DNA of 13,392 bases from an uncultured Bacilli bacterium (GTDB lineage: Bacteria > Bacillota_I > Bacilli_A > RF39 > UBA660): assembly GCA_905235875.1 (NCBI GenBank), contig CAJONL010000033.1:1-13392 (forward strand). The letters run 5' to 3'. Position numbers and translations under genes: made by a program. The notes beneath the pieces are model-generated. The model was not told where the DNA came from, did not search any database, and saw nothing but the letters and a program-made list of their open reading frames with translations. Position 1 is the first letter of the stretch; each line of letters opens with the position of its first letter. Below are positions 1-6,773 of this stretch, one piece after another.

Positions 1-227
1 TTAGCCAAATTCACAGCCATAGCACCTGAAGTAAAACCTCTACTTTCACTAAAAGCACTACTTAATGTATAACCATTTAAATCTGTACACGCAGCATACG
101 TTTCACCTGTTAATACAATGATTAAACTAAAAGTTATTATAAATAATAATAATATACGTATTATTTTTCTATTTTTTAATAATTTTACTTTATCTGTTTG
201 CATGGTTCTATTTTTTGTTTTAAACAT
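1..227 (-). CDS. N-terminus of a secreted or surface protein (partial)
   Basis: This is the first 75 codons of a minus-strand gene that runs off the left edge. The start is fixed by a perfect GGAGGT ribosome binding site (235-240), seven bases before the ATG. The protein opens with a long basic segment (about 21 residues, many K and R), then a hydrophobic stretch (residues 24-40, rich in L, I and F), then GETYAAC. This reads as a signal peptide with likely cleavage after TYA-A, or possibly an uncleaved membrane anchor. A cysteine follows at residue 47. The visible mature part (TDLNGYTLSSAFSESRGFTS) matches no family I recognise. The gene follows the terminator of the three-gene operon at 314-4412 and probably has its own promoter. 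Export is well supported; function is unknown. Confidence 0.8.
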   Translation of the reverse strand, partial: MFKTKNRTMQTDKVKLLKNRKIIRILLLFIITFSLIIVLTGETYAACTDLNGYTLSSAFSESRGFTSGAMAVNLA

Positions 228-265
228 TTATAGTACCTCCAGCTATTATTTATTATTACATTTAT

Positions 266-294
266 ATCTTCTCAAAAATACATTTCGTTGTCAA
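266..294 (-). promoter_or_regulatory. Possible sigma-A promoter of the secreted-protein gene
   Basis: A perfect -35 box TTGACA lies at 289-294 on the minus strand, just after the T-run of the upstream terminator. At 17 bases the -10 position reads GAAGAT (266-271), which is poor. A better-looking TATAAA (261-266) lies 22 bases away, which is too far. The -35 is convincing; the -10 is not. Confidence 0.35.
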
Positions 295-295
295 T

Positions 296-318
296 ATAAA
301 AACTGATTTTAAATCAGT
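296..318 (-). terminator. Rho-independent terminator of the three-gene operon
   Basis: A perfect inverted repeat at 302-318 (ACTGATTT, one base, AAATCAGT) is followed on the minus strand by TTTTTATATT. The TGA stop codon of the 100-residue protein lies inside the stem, so the hairpin overlaps the end of the coding sequence. It separates the operon from the secreted-protein gene further along the minus strand. Confidence 0.75.
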
Positions 319-616
319 CTTTATTGTTTATTAATAAATCTATATTTTCTACATTATTATTTATTTTAGAAATAATATCTGAATCTTTACAATTTTCCAT
401 CATTTCTTTAACTGTTTCAAAAGGAAAAGTAAATATAAACTCATAATTAAATACTATATCTTTTATATTCCTAATACCTAATCTTTTAAAATAATTTATT
501 ATATCTTCTACTCTTGATCTTCTATTATAAAAAATATCATAAGCAGTATCACCTAAACTATTTTCTAAAAGTTCTATTTCATATTCAAAAAACCCAAAAT
601 TAGTTAGATAATTCAT
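314..616 (-). CDS. Unrecognised 100-residue helical protein, last gene of the coiled-coil operon
   Basis: I do not recognise this family. The start at MNYLTNFG is chosen because AAAGGAGAGG sits four bases before it and overlaps the 3' end of the upstream gene. An ATG 11 codons further up would read through that ribosome binding site. Only one base separates this start from the TAA of the 629-residue gene, so translation is probably coupled. The protein has no signal peptide, membrane segment or cysteine pair and looks all-helical. Its first half (FGFFEYEIELLENSL, then RVEDIINYFKRLGI) resembles residues 240-284 of the upstream 629-residue protein, so the two may share a helical-hairpin unit. 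The hairpin pattern with LGI/LGY turns is loosely like mTERF repeats, but that is only a visual impression. Cytoplasmic location is inferred. Confidence 0.75.
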   Translation of the reverse strand: MNYLTNFGFFEYEIELLENSLGDTAYDIFYNRRSRVEDIINYFKRLGIRNIKDIVFNYEFIFTFPFETVKEMMENCKDSDIISKINNNVENIDLLINNKD

Positions 617-617
617 A

Positions 618-2507
618 TTACCTCTCCTTTCCTTCAGAATATATTTCATTTTTCAAAATATTAAATGCATCTTTTTTCATAAACATATTATAACTTAGTG
701 CAAAAAATCTAATATCTTGTTCTGTAAATGATTCATCAGGATTATTATAATTAAATGCCTTAAGTGATTCATAAATTCTAAGTACTTTATATCTAGATAT
801 GATTTTACCATTATAGTCATATGAATAGTCATTTTTTTGATATTTATCATCAAGCTCTTTTATAAACTCTGAGCTTAACGTTTCATCACTAAATTCTACT
901 AAATTAGGAATTATTTCTTTCTGCATTTCATAATATCTAGGTAAATCACCTTCATCTAGTATTGTCATATCAAAACTTTCCATAAATTGTTTAAGCTTTA
1001 TGACATTATCTAAATCTAATCCAAAATAGTTTTTAAAATCATTACTTAACCCTTTTCTATAAAAGCATTTTTCAATAGTTAATTCATCACCGTTTGGTAG
1101 AGTAATACTTCCTTCTGCAAGAGTTTGTAATATAAGTAAATATCCTAATGTTACTTTATTTGCTTTGCTAATAAAAGTAGGATTGTTATTAATATATGTA
1201 CTATATCTTTTACCTATACTAGAACTATCTGCTTCAAGTAAATGACATTCTATCCCTTCATCACATCTTTCAGCAGCAAATCCCCCTGCCTTAAAAACAG
1301 TAGGTTTACCTTTAACTTTCCCATCTTCATCATCTTTCAATATATTTAAGTAATATTTTTCACATACTTTAATTACACTTAAAATACTATCACTACTATT
1401 TGAAAAATAAGAATTAGACTTTGCAATAATATCATCCCTTGAATATCCTAATGCTTCAAGCATTCTCATTCTTTCCTTAAACTCTTTTTTAGTAAGCTTC
1501 TTAGCATCTACTAATAGAGATTTATGGCTTCTATATCCACTCCTACCATTTTTATTTATTCGTCTTTTATGACTATGCTGAGTTTTTCCTTTATTTGCAA
1601 ATATATCTTCACTTATCCAAAGTCCACTTTGAGTATAGGAAACATTCTTACTATACATCCCTTCATATTTAAGAAAATCTATAGTTTTTTCAATACTTTC
1701 TCTATCACTATATAAAGTTATAGACATTAACACTTCTATTTCAAACTTAGAAAGTATATTATTTTCTTTTAATGTATTGATAACCTCATTAATTCTATTT
1801 TCATCAAAATTATAAGCTATTTCTTTTTTATAATCTAAAGAAATATTTTTAAATTGATCATATTTATCTTCATTAATTGAATTTTTTAAAATATTTAAAT
1901 ATTTATCATATATATTATCTATTTCTTCATCAGATAATTTCTTTTCATTTGACAATTTTTTTTCTATACTATCTAAAAATGTTAAGTACTCTTTTAATAT
2001 CTCACACTTATCTTTTATATCTTTATCTTTAACTAAATCTATAATTATTTCATATTCTTCTTCATTAATTATTTCTTTATTCACAATTTTATTTAAAATT
2101 AATTCATATTTATTATATTCGTTTTCAAGAATATCTATTTTCTTCTGTTTTTCTTTTTCTTTTAAAACAAACTCTTTCATTTGAATAAATATATTTTTTA
2201 ATTCTTGTTCTTGTTCTTCGTTCAAAGAAAACATATTTTTTACTGTATCATTACTAGCAGTATTTTTTGCTTCGATTAATTTTTTATATGACATTAATTT
2301 ATTTAGTATATTTTCATCATTAAAAACCAAAGTAACATAATTAGATAATATAGATTTTGATATACTATTTAAACTATCATTAGATTCCAATACTTTACTA
2401 GAAAATTTTTCAATTTCTGAAAGAAGTGATAAATCTATATTATCATCTAAACTATTAATCTGACTTAATACTTCTATTATCTTTTCATTTAGTAGTTCTT
2501 TTAACAT
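618..2507 (-). CDS. Unrecognised 629-residue helical/coiled-coil protein
   Basis: I cannot assign a family. The start ATG lies three bases after the stop of the preceding gene, with AAAGGAG inside that gene's last codons, so the two are translationally coupled. Residues 1-235 are highly charged and helical, with coiled-coil-like stretches rich in K, E, L and I. Residues 240-284 form a likely helical hairpin. Residues 306-330 are a basic, His- and Gly-rich segment (HSHKRRINKNGR and nearby) that could touch nucleic acid or phospholipid. A second helical hairpin (about 340-390) contains LEALGYSRDDI and KYYLNILK. Residues 395-460 hold a compact region with cysteines at 382, 415 and 421 (FAAERCDEGIEC). 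The C-terminus is helical again. There is no signal peptide or membrane segment, so it is probably cytoplasmic. KYYLNILK recalls KYYLDVIK in the upstream 633-residue protein. No function is assigned. Confidence 0.85.
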   Translation of the reverse strand: MLKELLNEKIIEVLSQINSLDDNIDLSLLSEIEKFSSKVLESNDSLNSISKSILSNYVTLVFNDENILNKLMSYKKLIEAKNTASNDTVKNMFSLNEEQEQELKNIFIQMKEFVLKEKEKQKKIDILENEYNKYELILNKIVNKEIINEEEYEIIIDLVKDKDIKDKCEILKEYLTFLDSIEKKLSNEKKLSDEEIDNIYDKYLNILKNSINEDKYDQFKNISLDYKKEIAYNFDENRINEVINTLKENNILSKFEIEVLMSITLYSDRESIEKTIDFLKYEGMYSKNVSYTQSGLWISEDIFANKGKTQHSHKRRINKNGRSGYRSHKSLLVDAKKLTKKEFKERMRMLEALGYSRDDIIAKSNSYFSNSSDSILSVIKVCEKYYLNILKDDEDGKVKGKPTVFKAGGFAAERCDEGIECHLLEADSSSIGKRYSTYINNNPTFISKANKVTLGYLLILQTLAEGSITLPNGDELTIEKCFYRKGLSNDFKNYFGLDLDNVIKLKQFMESFDMTILDEGDLPRYYEMQKEIIPNLVEFSDETLSSEFIKELDDKYQKNDYSYDYNGKIISRYKVLRIYESLKAFNYNNPDESFTEQDIRFFALSYNMFMKKDAFNILKNEIYSEGKER

Positions 2508-2510
2508 AGT

Positions 2511-4412
2511 TTATGCTCCTTTCCTAGTTTTTAATTTTTCATTATCTTCATACATTTTATTACATATTTCTGAACTTGCTTCAATAATACTTTTAAGTGC
2601 TTCAATAGGAGTTGTAGAAGATTCAAATAAATCTTCTAGTTTAACAATTTCATCTTTACAACTTGCAATCTCTCTCCCTAATTCGTCTATATCATGTGTC
2701 GTTGTAAAAGTACCAACAACTAAAATACTTTCTAATCCTGGAATCCCATATTCTTCTGCAAGAAGCTTTTTATTTCTTTCACTAAATGCTAAAGGATAAA
2801 GCGATAATCTATCATTGCCATATTTAAAATTTTTAGCATCATCTTTTTTTCTAACAAAATACTTTTTACCACTATGCCCTTTTATAACATCAAGATAATA
2901 TTTTCCCATTCTACTTATTTCATTTATATATGATCTTTGTGTAATATTAGAAGAAATAGTTCTTAATAATCTACTTTCAGTAATACTTCTATGTCCCATA
3001 TCAATAGAATTCATTTTTTCATAAATTGGATATTTTCCATTACTATCAGTCATAAATATTACTATTGATTTTTGACCAACATTTAAATAATTAGAAAACT
3101 CTTCAGGAAATACCGCTCTAGTAAGATTTGAAATTTCTACATCTTTTTTAAATTCATCAATTATATCTCGAGCTTTAGTACATTCCTCTAAAGTTATATC
3201 ATCACTATTACCTTTATTCTTATATCTTGCAAGCACCTCAATATCTTCTTTCAATTTATCATTAAACAAATCCGAACCTAACTCGCTAACTTTACTTAAG
3301 ATTATCCCTATTTCATCTAATATATCTTCAAATTTATAATATTGACTTGAATGTTTTTCATCTCCTCTTCTTGCATACAGTTTTTTTGCCACTTCATTAT
3401 CAATATCAGTTTTCTGAAGTAAAGAAATATTTTCTGAAATAAATGACAGTGGTGCCCCATTTTCAACTAATTGTTTTAAAACTGTAATATGTGCATCTAT
3501 CATGCTAGTCCTTTCACTTTCTGAAAGTTCATCATAATTTGCAATTATATTTTTAGCTTCTATTAATACATCAGGTTCAATTTCATTTTCATTCTTATTT
3601 TCAGTCATTTTTTCTTTATTCTCATTTATTTTATCTTCTTCCATAGAATATAAAGTCTTAAACTTTTCATATACTTCATCATATTGTTTAAGTAACTTAG
3701 AAAAGTCATCATAACTAATGTTATCAGAACTTAAAGTTTTTTTAATTGCAACATATATCTCATCTAACTCCTTAGTAACATTTTTTAACTCTGGATTTAA
3801 TTCTTTAATATCAGCAATAATAAAATAATATTCATCAAACTTATTAGCATCTTTTTTCTCTAAAATATGTTTAGCATTTGATTTCAAAATAGATAATTTT
3901 TCAGTTTTTTCATCTTGACTTCTATGTTTATCTATAATCATTTTAGTTTTCATTCTAATTAAATGATCATAGATAAGAACTTTTTCTTCATCTGCAAAAA
4001 TACTATCTTTATGCAATTTATCAATATATTCCATTATATTTTCAGGAGTAATACTTTTATATTCAGATACACTTTTTTCTAAATCAAAAGCACTTTTCAA
4101 TTCATTACTTAAGTTTTTTTTCTTGGCACTAAATAATGTATTACAATAATCAATAAATTTTTTACGGATTTCACTTATCAAAGGATTATTCAAATCTAAA
4201 CCAACAGACTCAATTATATCTAACATTTCATTTAAATTAACATCAGTTATATCTAATAAACCTAAATTTTCTCTAACACTACTTAAATTAATTTCTTCAG
4301 ATGAAAACATATTAGATAAACTATCTATTTTTCGAATCATTTCTCTTAAATTATTAGATTTTTGCTGAATTTCCCTTATTTTATCATCTATTAATTCGTA
4401 AAAATTATCCAT
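2511..4412 (-). CDS. Unrecognised 633-residue coiled-coil protein, first gene of the operon
   Basis: I cannot assign a family. The ATG is preceded by GGGAG about eight bases upstream. Residues 1-430 are almost entirely charged and helical, with several likely coiled coils (around 10-35, 100-160, 205-290 and 365-425), split by an acidic, Asn-rich linker near 262-280. Residues 445-575 look like a compact alpha/beta domain: a strand (KSIVIFMTDSNGKYPIYE), a helical part ending in GKYYLDVIKGHSGKKYFVRKK, then RLSLYPLAFSERN and a hydrophobic strand (SILVVGTFTTTHD). A helical tail follows. There is no signal peptide, membrane segment, Walker motif or recognisable nuclease motif. The layout (long helical N-part, C-terminal domain) matches that of the downstream 629-residue protein. 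No clear sigma-A promoter could be picked in the ~75 bases between the start and the upstream terminator. Confidence 0.85.
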   Translation of the reverse strand: MDNFYELIDDKIREIQQKSNNLREMIRKIDSLSNMFSSEEINLSSVRENLGLLDITDVNLNEMLDIIESVGLDLNNPLISEIRKKFIDYCNTLFSAKKKNLSNELKSAFDLEKSVSEYKSITPENIMEYIDKLHKDSIFADEEKVLIYDHLIRMKTKMIIDKHRSQDEKTEKLSILKSNAKHILEKKDANKFDEYYFIIADIKELNPELKNVTKELDEIYVAIKKTLSSDNISYDDFSKLLKQYDEVYEKFKTLYSMEEDKINENKEKMTENKNENEIEPDVLIEAKNIIANYDELSESERTSMIDAHITVLKQLVENGAPLSFISENISLLQKTDIDNEVAKKLYARRGDEKHSSQYYKFEDILDEIGIILSKVSELGSDLFNDKLKEDIEVLARYKNKGNSDDITLEECTKARDIIDEFKKDVEISNLTRAVFPEEFSNYLNVGQKSIVIFMTDSNGKYPIYEKMNSIDMGHRSITESRLLRTISSNITQRSYINEISRMGKYYLDVIKGHSGKKYFVRKKDDAKNFKYGNDRLSLYPLAFSERNKKLLAEEYGIPGLESILVVGTFTTTHDIDELGREIASCKDEIVKLEDLFESSTTPIEALKSIIEASSEICNKMYEDNEKLKTRKGA

Positions 4413-4488
4413 AGTCTCAACTCCCTAGTATATATAAAGTTTATCATATAAGTATTATGCAAAACAAAAATGTTAAAAAATTACACAT

Positions 4489-4513
4489 AAAAAGTGTCAA
4501 ATTGACACCCTTT
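4489..4513 (-). terminator. Rho-independent terminator of the FAD/Rieske oxidoreductase gene
   Basis: On the minus strand AAAGGGTGTC, a five-base loop AATTT, then GACACTTTTT form a 10-bp stem (two G-U pairs, and the outer A-T pairs merge with the T-run). It lies eight bases after the TAA of the oxidoreductase gene and isolates it from the operon starting at 4412. Confidence 0.8.
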
Positions 4514-4520
4514 ACATTAT

Positions 4521-5945
4521 TTAATTATTTTTAGATACATTTATAGATTTATTCGAAGGACTATATATTACCTTTCCATCTAAAGAATATCTTGAACCAT
4601 GACAAGGACAATCCCATGTTTTTTCTACTTCATTAAATATTAAATTACATCCCATATGTGGACACTTTTTTAAAACTATATAGTTTTTATTTTTTATTTT
4701 ATCACTATATAACAAAACTTTTTTTCCATCTATTTTTTTATAACTTATCTTATCACTTTTATACCTTATTCCATTTATAATACCCATTAAACTTTTTCCT
4801 ATATTTCCTAATCTATCAATAAAATTACTATTTCTGTACGGATCGAAAAGACTAATATATTTATTTTCTTTATCTAATATTATATCTTTTATTATATCAG
4901 CTGAAATAAGACTACTTAAAAGCCCCCATGTATTATACCCGGTTGCAATAAGCATTTTGTCTTTTATTTTACCAATATAAGGAAGTCCATCATTTGTCAT
5001 TACATCTATATTACTCCATAAATATTCTGGCTTTCTATGCAAATCATTTACTTTTTTTATTAATTCTTCATAGTTTTTCTTATCATTTACCTTTGTACCT
5101 ATATCATGAGAATTGCTTAAATATATTAAATTATCTTTATAGGTTCTAAATGATATAAAAGGATTACTATAACTAATTAGTGATATTTTTTTACTTTTAT
5201 TATAAGGAAAAGCTGCTAAATATGATTTTTCTAGATAAGATTTTAAGGGAAATAAATATGGAATAATAAAATATGGATAATGAGTTGCAAGTACTACCCA
5301 TTTAGTTTTTATTTCATACTTATCTGTTTTACATATATAAAAATCATCAGTTTTAATAATTTTTTTAATACTAGTATCTTCATAAATACCTTTTCCAATC
5401 TTTTCTAATAGTCCATAAATATATTTTACTGGATTAAACATATAAGTATGATCAACCTTTACCATATACTTACTAACAACTAAATCATTATAAGTATCTG
5501 AAACTTTAATATCATTTTTTTCTAAAAAAGATTTTAAATTATTTAATATTGATATTTCCTCATCTACATTAGTATAAAGATAAGAATGAGTCTCTTCTAG
5601 ATCACATGATATATTTTCTTTTTTAATTATTCCTTTTATTTCATCTATTGCTTCAATTTGAGATTTTAAATATAAACTTGCCTTATCATCTCCACATTTA
5701 TTTCTAATTTTATCTATTAAATCATTTTGCAAAAAAGAAAGCTTACCTGTATTATTACCAGAAGTACTTAAACCAATTTTATTTTGCTCTACTAAAATTA
5801 CTTTTAGATTTAAATCTTTTAATCTATATAAAGTATTAACTCCAGTAATACCCCCACCGATTATTAATACATCAACTTCCTTATTACTATTTAAAGATGG
5901 ATAACTTTTACCAACACTTTCTTTCCAAATACTTATATTTTTCAT
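4521..5945 (-). CDS. FAD-dependent oxidoreductase with C-terminal Rieske domain (YhfW-like)
   Basis: The protein (474 residues) joins a DAO-type FAD oxidoreductase to a Rieske [2Fe-2S] domain, the layout of Bacillus subtilis YhfW. The N-terminal dinucleotide fold is clear: VDVLIIGGGITG (24-35, GxGxxG) with the acidic ribose-binding residue in LVEQ (E53). A conserved late FAD segment reads DGLPYIGKI...IATGYNTWG. The Rieske boxes are CPHMGC (C428, H430, with C433) and CPCHGS (C446, H449, with C448), giving four cluster ligands plus the two cysteines that usually form a disulfide. It has no signal peptide and is probably cytoplasmic. The substrate of this family is not established. The start is set by AGGTGAT four bases before the ATG; a GTG three codons upstream lies inside that site. 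It is divergent from sigK across a 98-base gap. Confidence 0.92.
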   Translation of the reverse strand: MKNISIWKESVGKSYPSLNSNKEVDVLIIGGGITGVNTLYRLKDLNLKVILVEQNKIGLSTSGNNTGKLSFLQNDLIDKIRNKCGDDKASLYLKSQIEAIDEIKGIIKKENISCDLEETHSYLYTNVDEEISILNNLKSFLEKNDIKVSDTYNDLVVSKYMVKVDHTYMFNPVKYIYGLLEKIGKGIYEDTSIKKIIKTDDFYICKTDKYEIKTKWVVLATHYPYFIIPYLFPLKSYLEKSYLAAFPYNKSKKISLISYSNPFISFRTYKDNLIYLSNSHDIGTKVNDKKNYEELIKKVNDLHRKPEYLWSNIDVMTNDGLPYIGKIKDKMLIATGYNTWGLLSSLISADIIKDIILDKENKYISLFDPYRNSNFIDRLGNIGKSLMGIINGIRYKSDKISYKKIDGKKVLLYSDKIKNKNYIVLKKCPHMGCNLIFNEVEKTWDCPCHGSRYSLDGKVIYSPSNKSINVSKNN

Positions 5946-5949
5946 AAAA

Positions 5950-5956
5950 ATCACCT
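5950..5956 (-). promoter_or_regulatory. GGTGAT-type ribosome binding site of the oxidoreductase gene
   Basis: AGGTGAT on the minus strand, four bases before the ATG at 5945. It can pair with ATCACCT of the 16S rRNA 3' tail and rules out the in-frame GTG at 5954. Confidence 0.7.
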
Positions 5957-5971
5957 ATTATTAGTATGAGT

Positions 5972-5985
5972 AATTATTAATAATT
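5972..5985. repeat. 14-bp perfect palindrome between oxidoreductase gene and sigK
   Basis: AATTATTAATAATT reads the same on both strands. It sits 26 bases upstream of the oxidoreductase start and 58 bases upstream of sigK. It could be an operator for either divergent gene, but in sequence this AT-rich a chance dyad is quite possible. Confidence 0.35.
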
Positions 5986-6043
5986 CATAATACAAAATAA
6001 TACTATTTTTTTTATTTAAAAATAAAATATATTAGGTGATTAT

Positions 6044-6745
6044 ATGTATAGTTTACTTCTTACTATTTTCAAAACATTATCTTTATTTAAAACATCATAC
6101 TCTAATACAGTATTTAAAGATCCTTTATCAAAAGAAGATGAAGAAAAATATATTGATTTATGGCTCAATAATAAAGATAAAAAAGCTCGTGACATCTTAA
6201 TAGAACATAATTTAAGACTAGTAGCACATATTGTTAAAAAATATGAACAAACAAATAATAATACAGACGATTTAATTTCTATTGGTACAATTGGTTTAAT
6301 TAAGGGAATAAATTCATTCTCTAAAGGTCCAAATGTTAAACTTGCAACATATGCTGCTAGATGTATTGAAAATGAACTACTTATGCATTTTAGAAAAAAT
6401 AAAAAAAATAATAATAACATTTCTTTAGATGAACCTATTGGTTACGATAAAGAAGGAAATGATATTACTATTTTAGATGTTTTAAAAACTACTCCTGAGG
6501 ATTATACAGAAGATTTATTTAAAAAAGAAAGTATCTCATATTTAAATAAATGCCTAAACAGTCTTGATTCAAAAGAAAAAGAAATAATTATTAAAAGATA
6601 TGGTCTTTATAATAACGATGAAAAAACACAAAAGGAAATAGCTAAAGAATTAAATATTTCCCGTAGTTATGTATCTAGGATTGAAAAAAGAGCTATTACT
6701 AAAATAATGAGAGATTTTATTAAAAACAATAAATATAAGGAATAA
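6044..6745 (+). CDS. sigK: RNA polymerase sporulation sigma factor sigma-K (pro-sigma-K)
   Basis: This 233-residue sigma-70 family protein is very close to Bacillus sigma-K, the late mother-cell sigma factor of sporulation. Region 2 carries LIEHNLRLVAHIVKKYE (52-68), DDLISIGTIGLIKGINSF (75-92) and KLATYAARCIENELLMHFRK (99-118). The linker DEPIGYDKEGNDITILDVLK (129-148) follows the sigma-K pattern and not the sigma-E one. Region 4 ends in a helix-turn-helix, TQKEIAKELNISRSYVSRIEKRA (195-217). Residues 1-18 are hydrophobic, and the Ser18-Tyr19 junction matches where B. subtilis pro-sigma-K is cut by SpoIVFB, so a pro-sequence is probably retained. AGGTGAT three bases before the ATG fixes the start. 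The gene is whole, with no skin-like interruption. It is divergent from the oxidoreductase gene and convergent with fic; no other sporulation gene lies nearby. Confidence 0.95.
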   Translation: MYSLLLTIFKTLSLFKTSYSNTVFKDPLSKEDEEKYIDLWLNNKDKKARDILIEHNLRLVAHIVKKYEQTNNNTDDLISIGTIGLIKGINSFSKGPNVKLATYAARCIENELLMHFRKNKKNNNNISLDEPIGYDKEGNDITILDVLKTTPEDYTEDLFKKESISYLNKCLNSLDSKEKEIIIKRYGLYNNDEKTQKEIAKELNISRSYVSRIEKRAITKIMRDFIKNNKYKE

Positions 6746-6755
6746 GTATATAATT

Positions 6756-6773
6756 TAATAATAATTATTATTA
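6756..6773. terminator. AT-only dyad between convergent sigK and fic (weak terminator candidate)
   Basis: An 18-bp perfect palindrome TAATAATAATTATTATTA fills the 25-base gap between the two convergent genes and touches the fic stop codon. The stem has no G-C pair and only short T-runs flank it, so termination would be weak. It is the only hairpin available at this junction. Confidence 0.35.

Noticed and set aside
118..306. Plus-strand open frame of 62 codons over the left-edge gap
   Set aside because: It lies antisense to the signal-peptide gene and the terminator, has no ribosome binding site, and its composition is that of an AT-rich antisense frame.
1524..1715. Plus-strand open frame opposite the 629-residue gene; similar frames at 9593-9829 and 12517-12747
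   Set aside because: They mirror real minus-strand genes, carry Ser/Phe-rich antisense composition and lack ribosome binding sites.
2690..2950. RelE/ParE-like toxin domain at the C-terminus of the 633-residue protein
   Set aside because: The order KKYFVRKK, RLSLYPLAF, ILVVGTF vaguely recalls the fold, but the diagnostic residues and spacing are missing and no antitoxin is present. A structure prediction would be needed.
314..4412. The helical-protein operon as phage structural genes or a transposon
   Set aside because: No integrase, transposase, terminase, direct repeats or inverted ends are visible, and codon use and base composition match the neighbouring housekeeping genes.
4413..4488. 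Sigma-A promoter for the three-gene operon (CATAAT or TATGAT as -10)
   Set aside because: Neither candidate has an acceptable -35 at 16-18 bases. A promoter must exist near here, but I cannot pick it from sequence alone.
6001..6035. AT-only inverted repeat (TTTATTT/AAATAAA) just upstream of sigK
   Set aside because: Dyads of pure A and T are expected by chance at this base composition, and nothing else supports a function.
6040..6420. Minus-strand open frame of 126 codons opposite sigK
   Set aside because: It is the antisense shadow of an unmistakable sigma factor gene.
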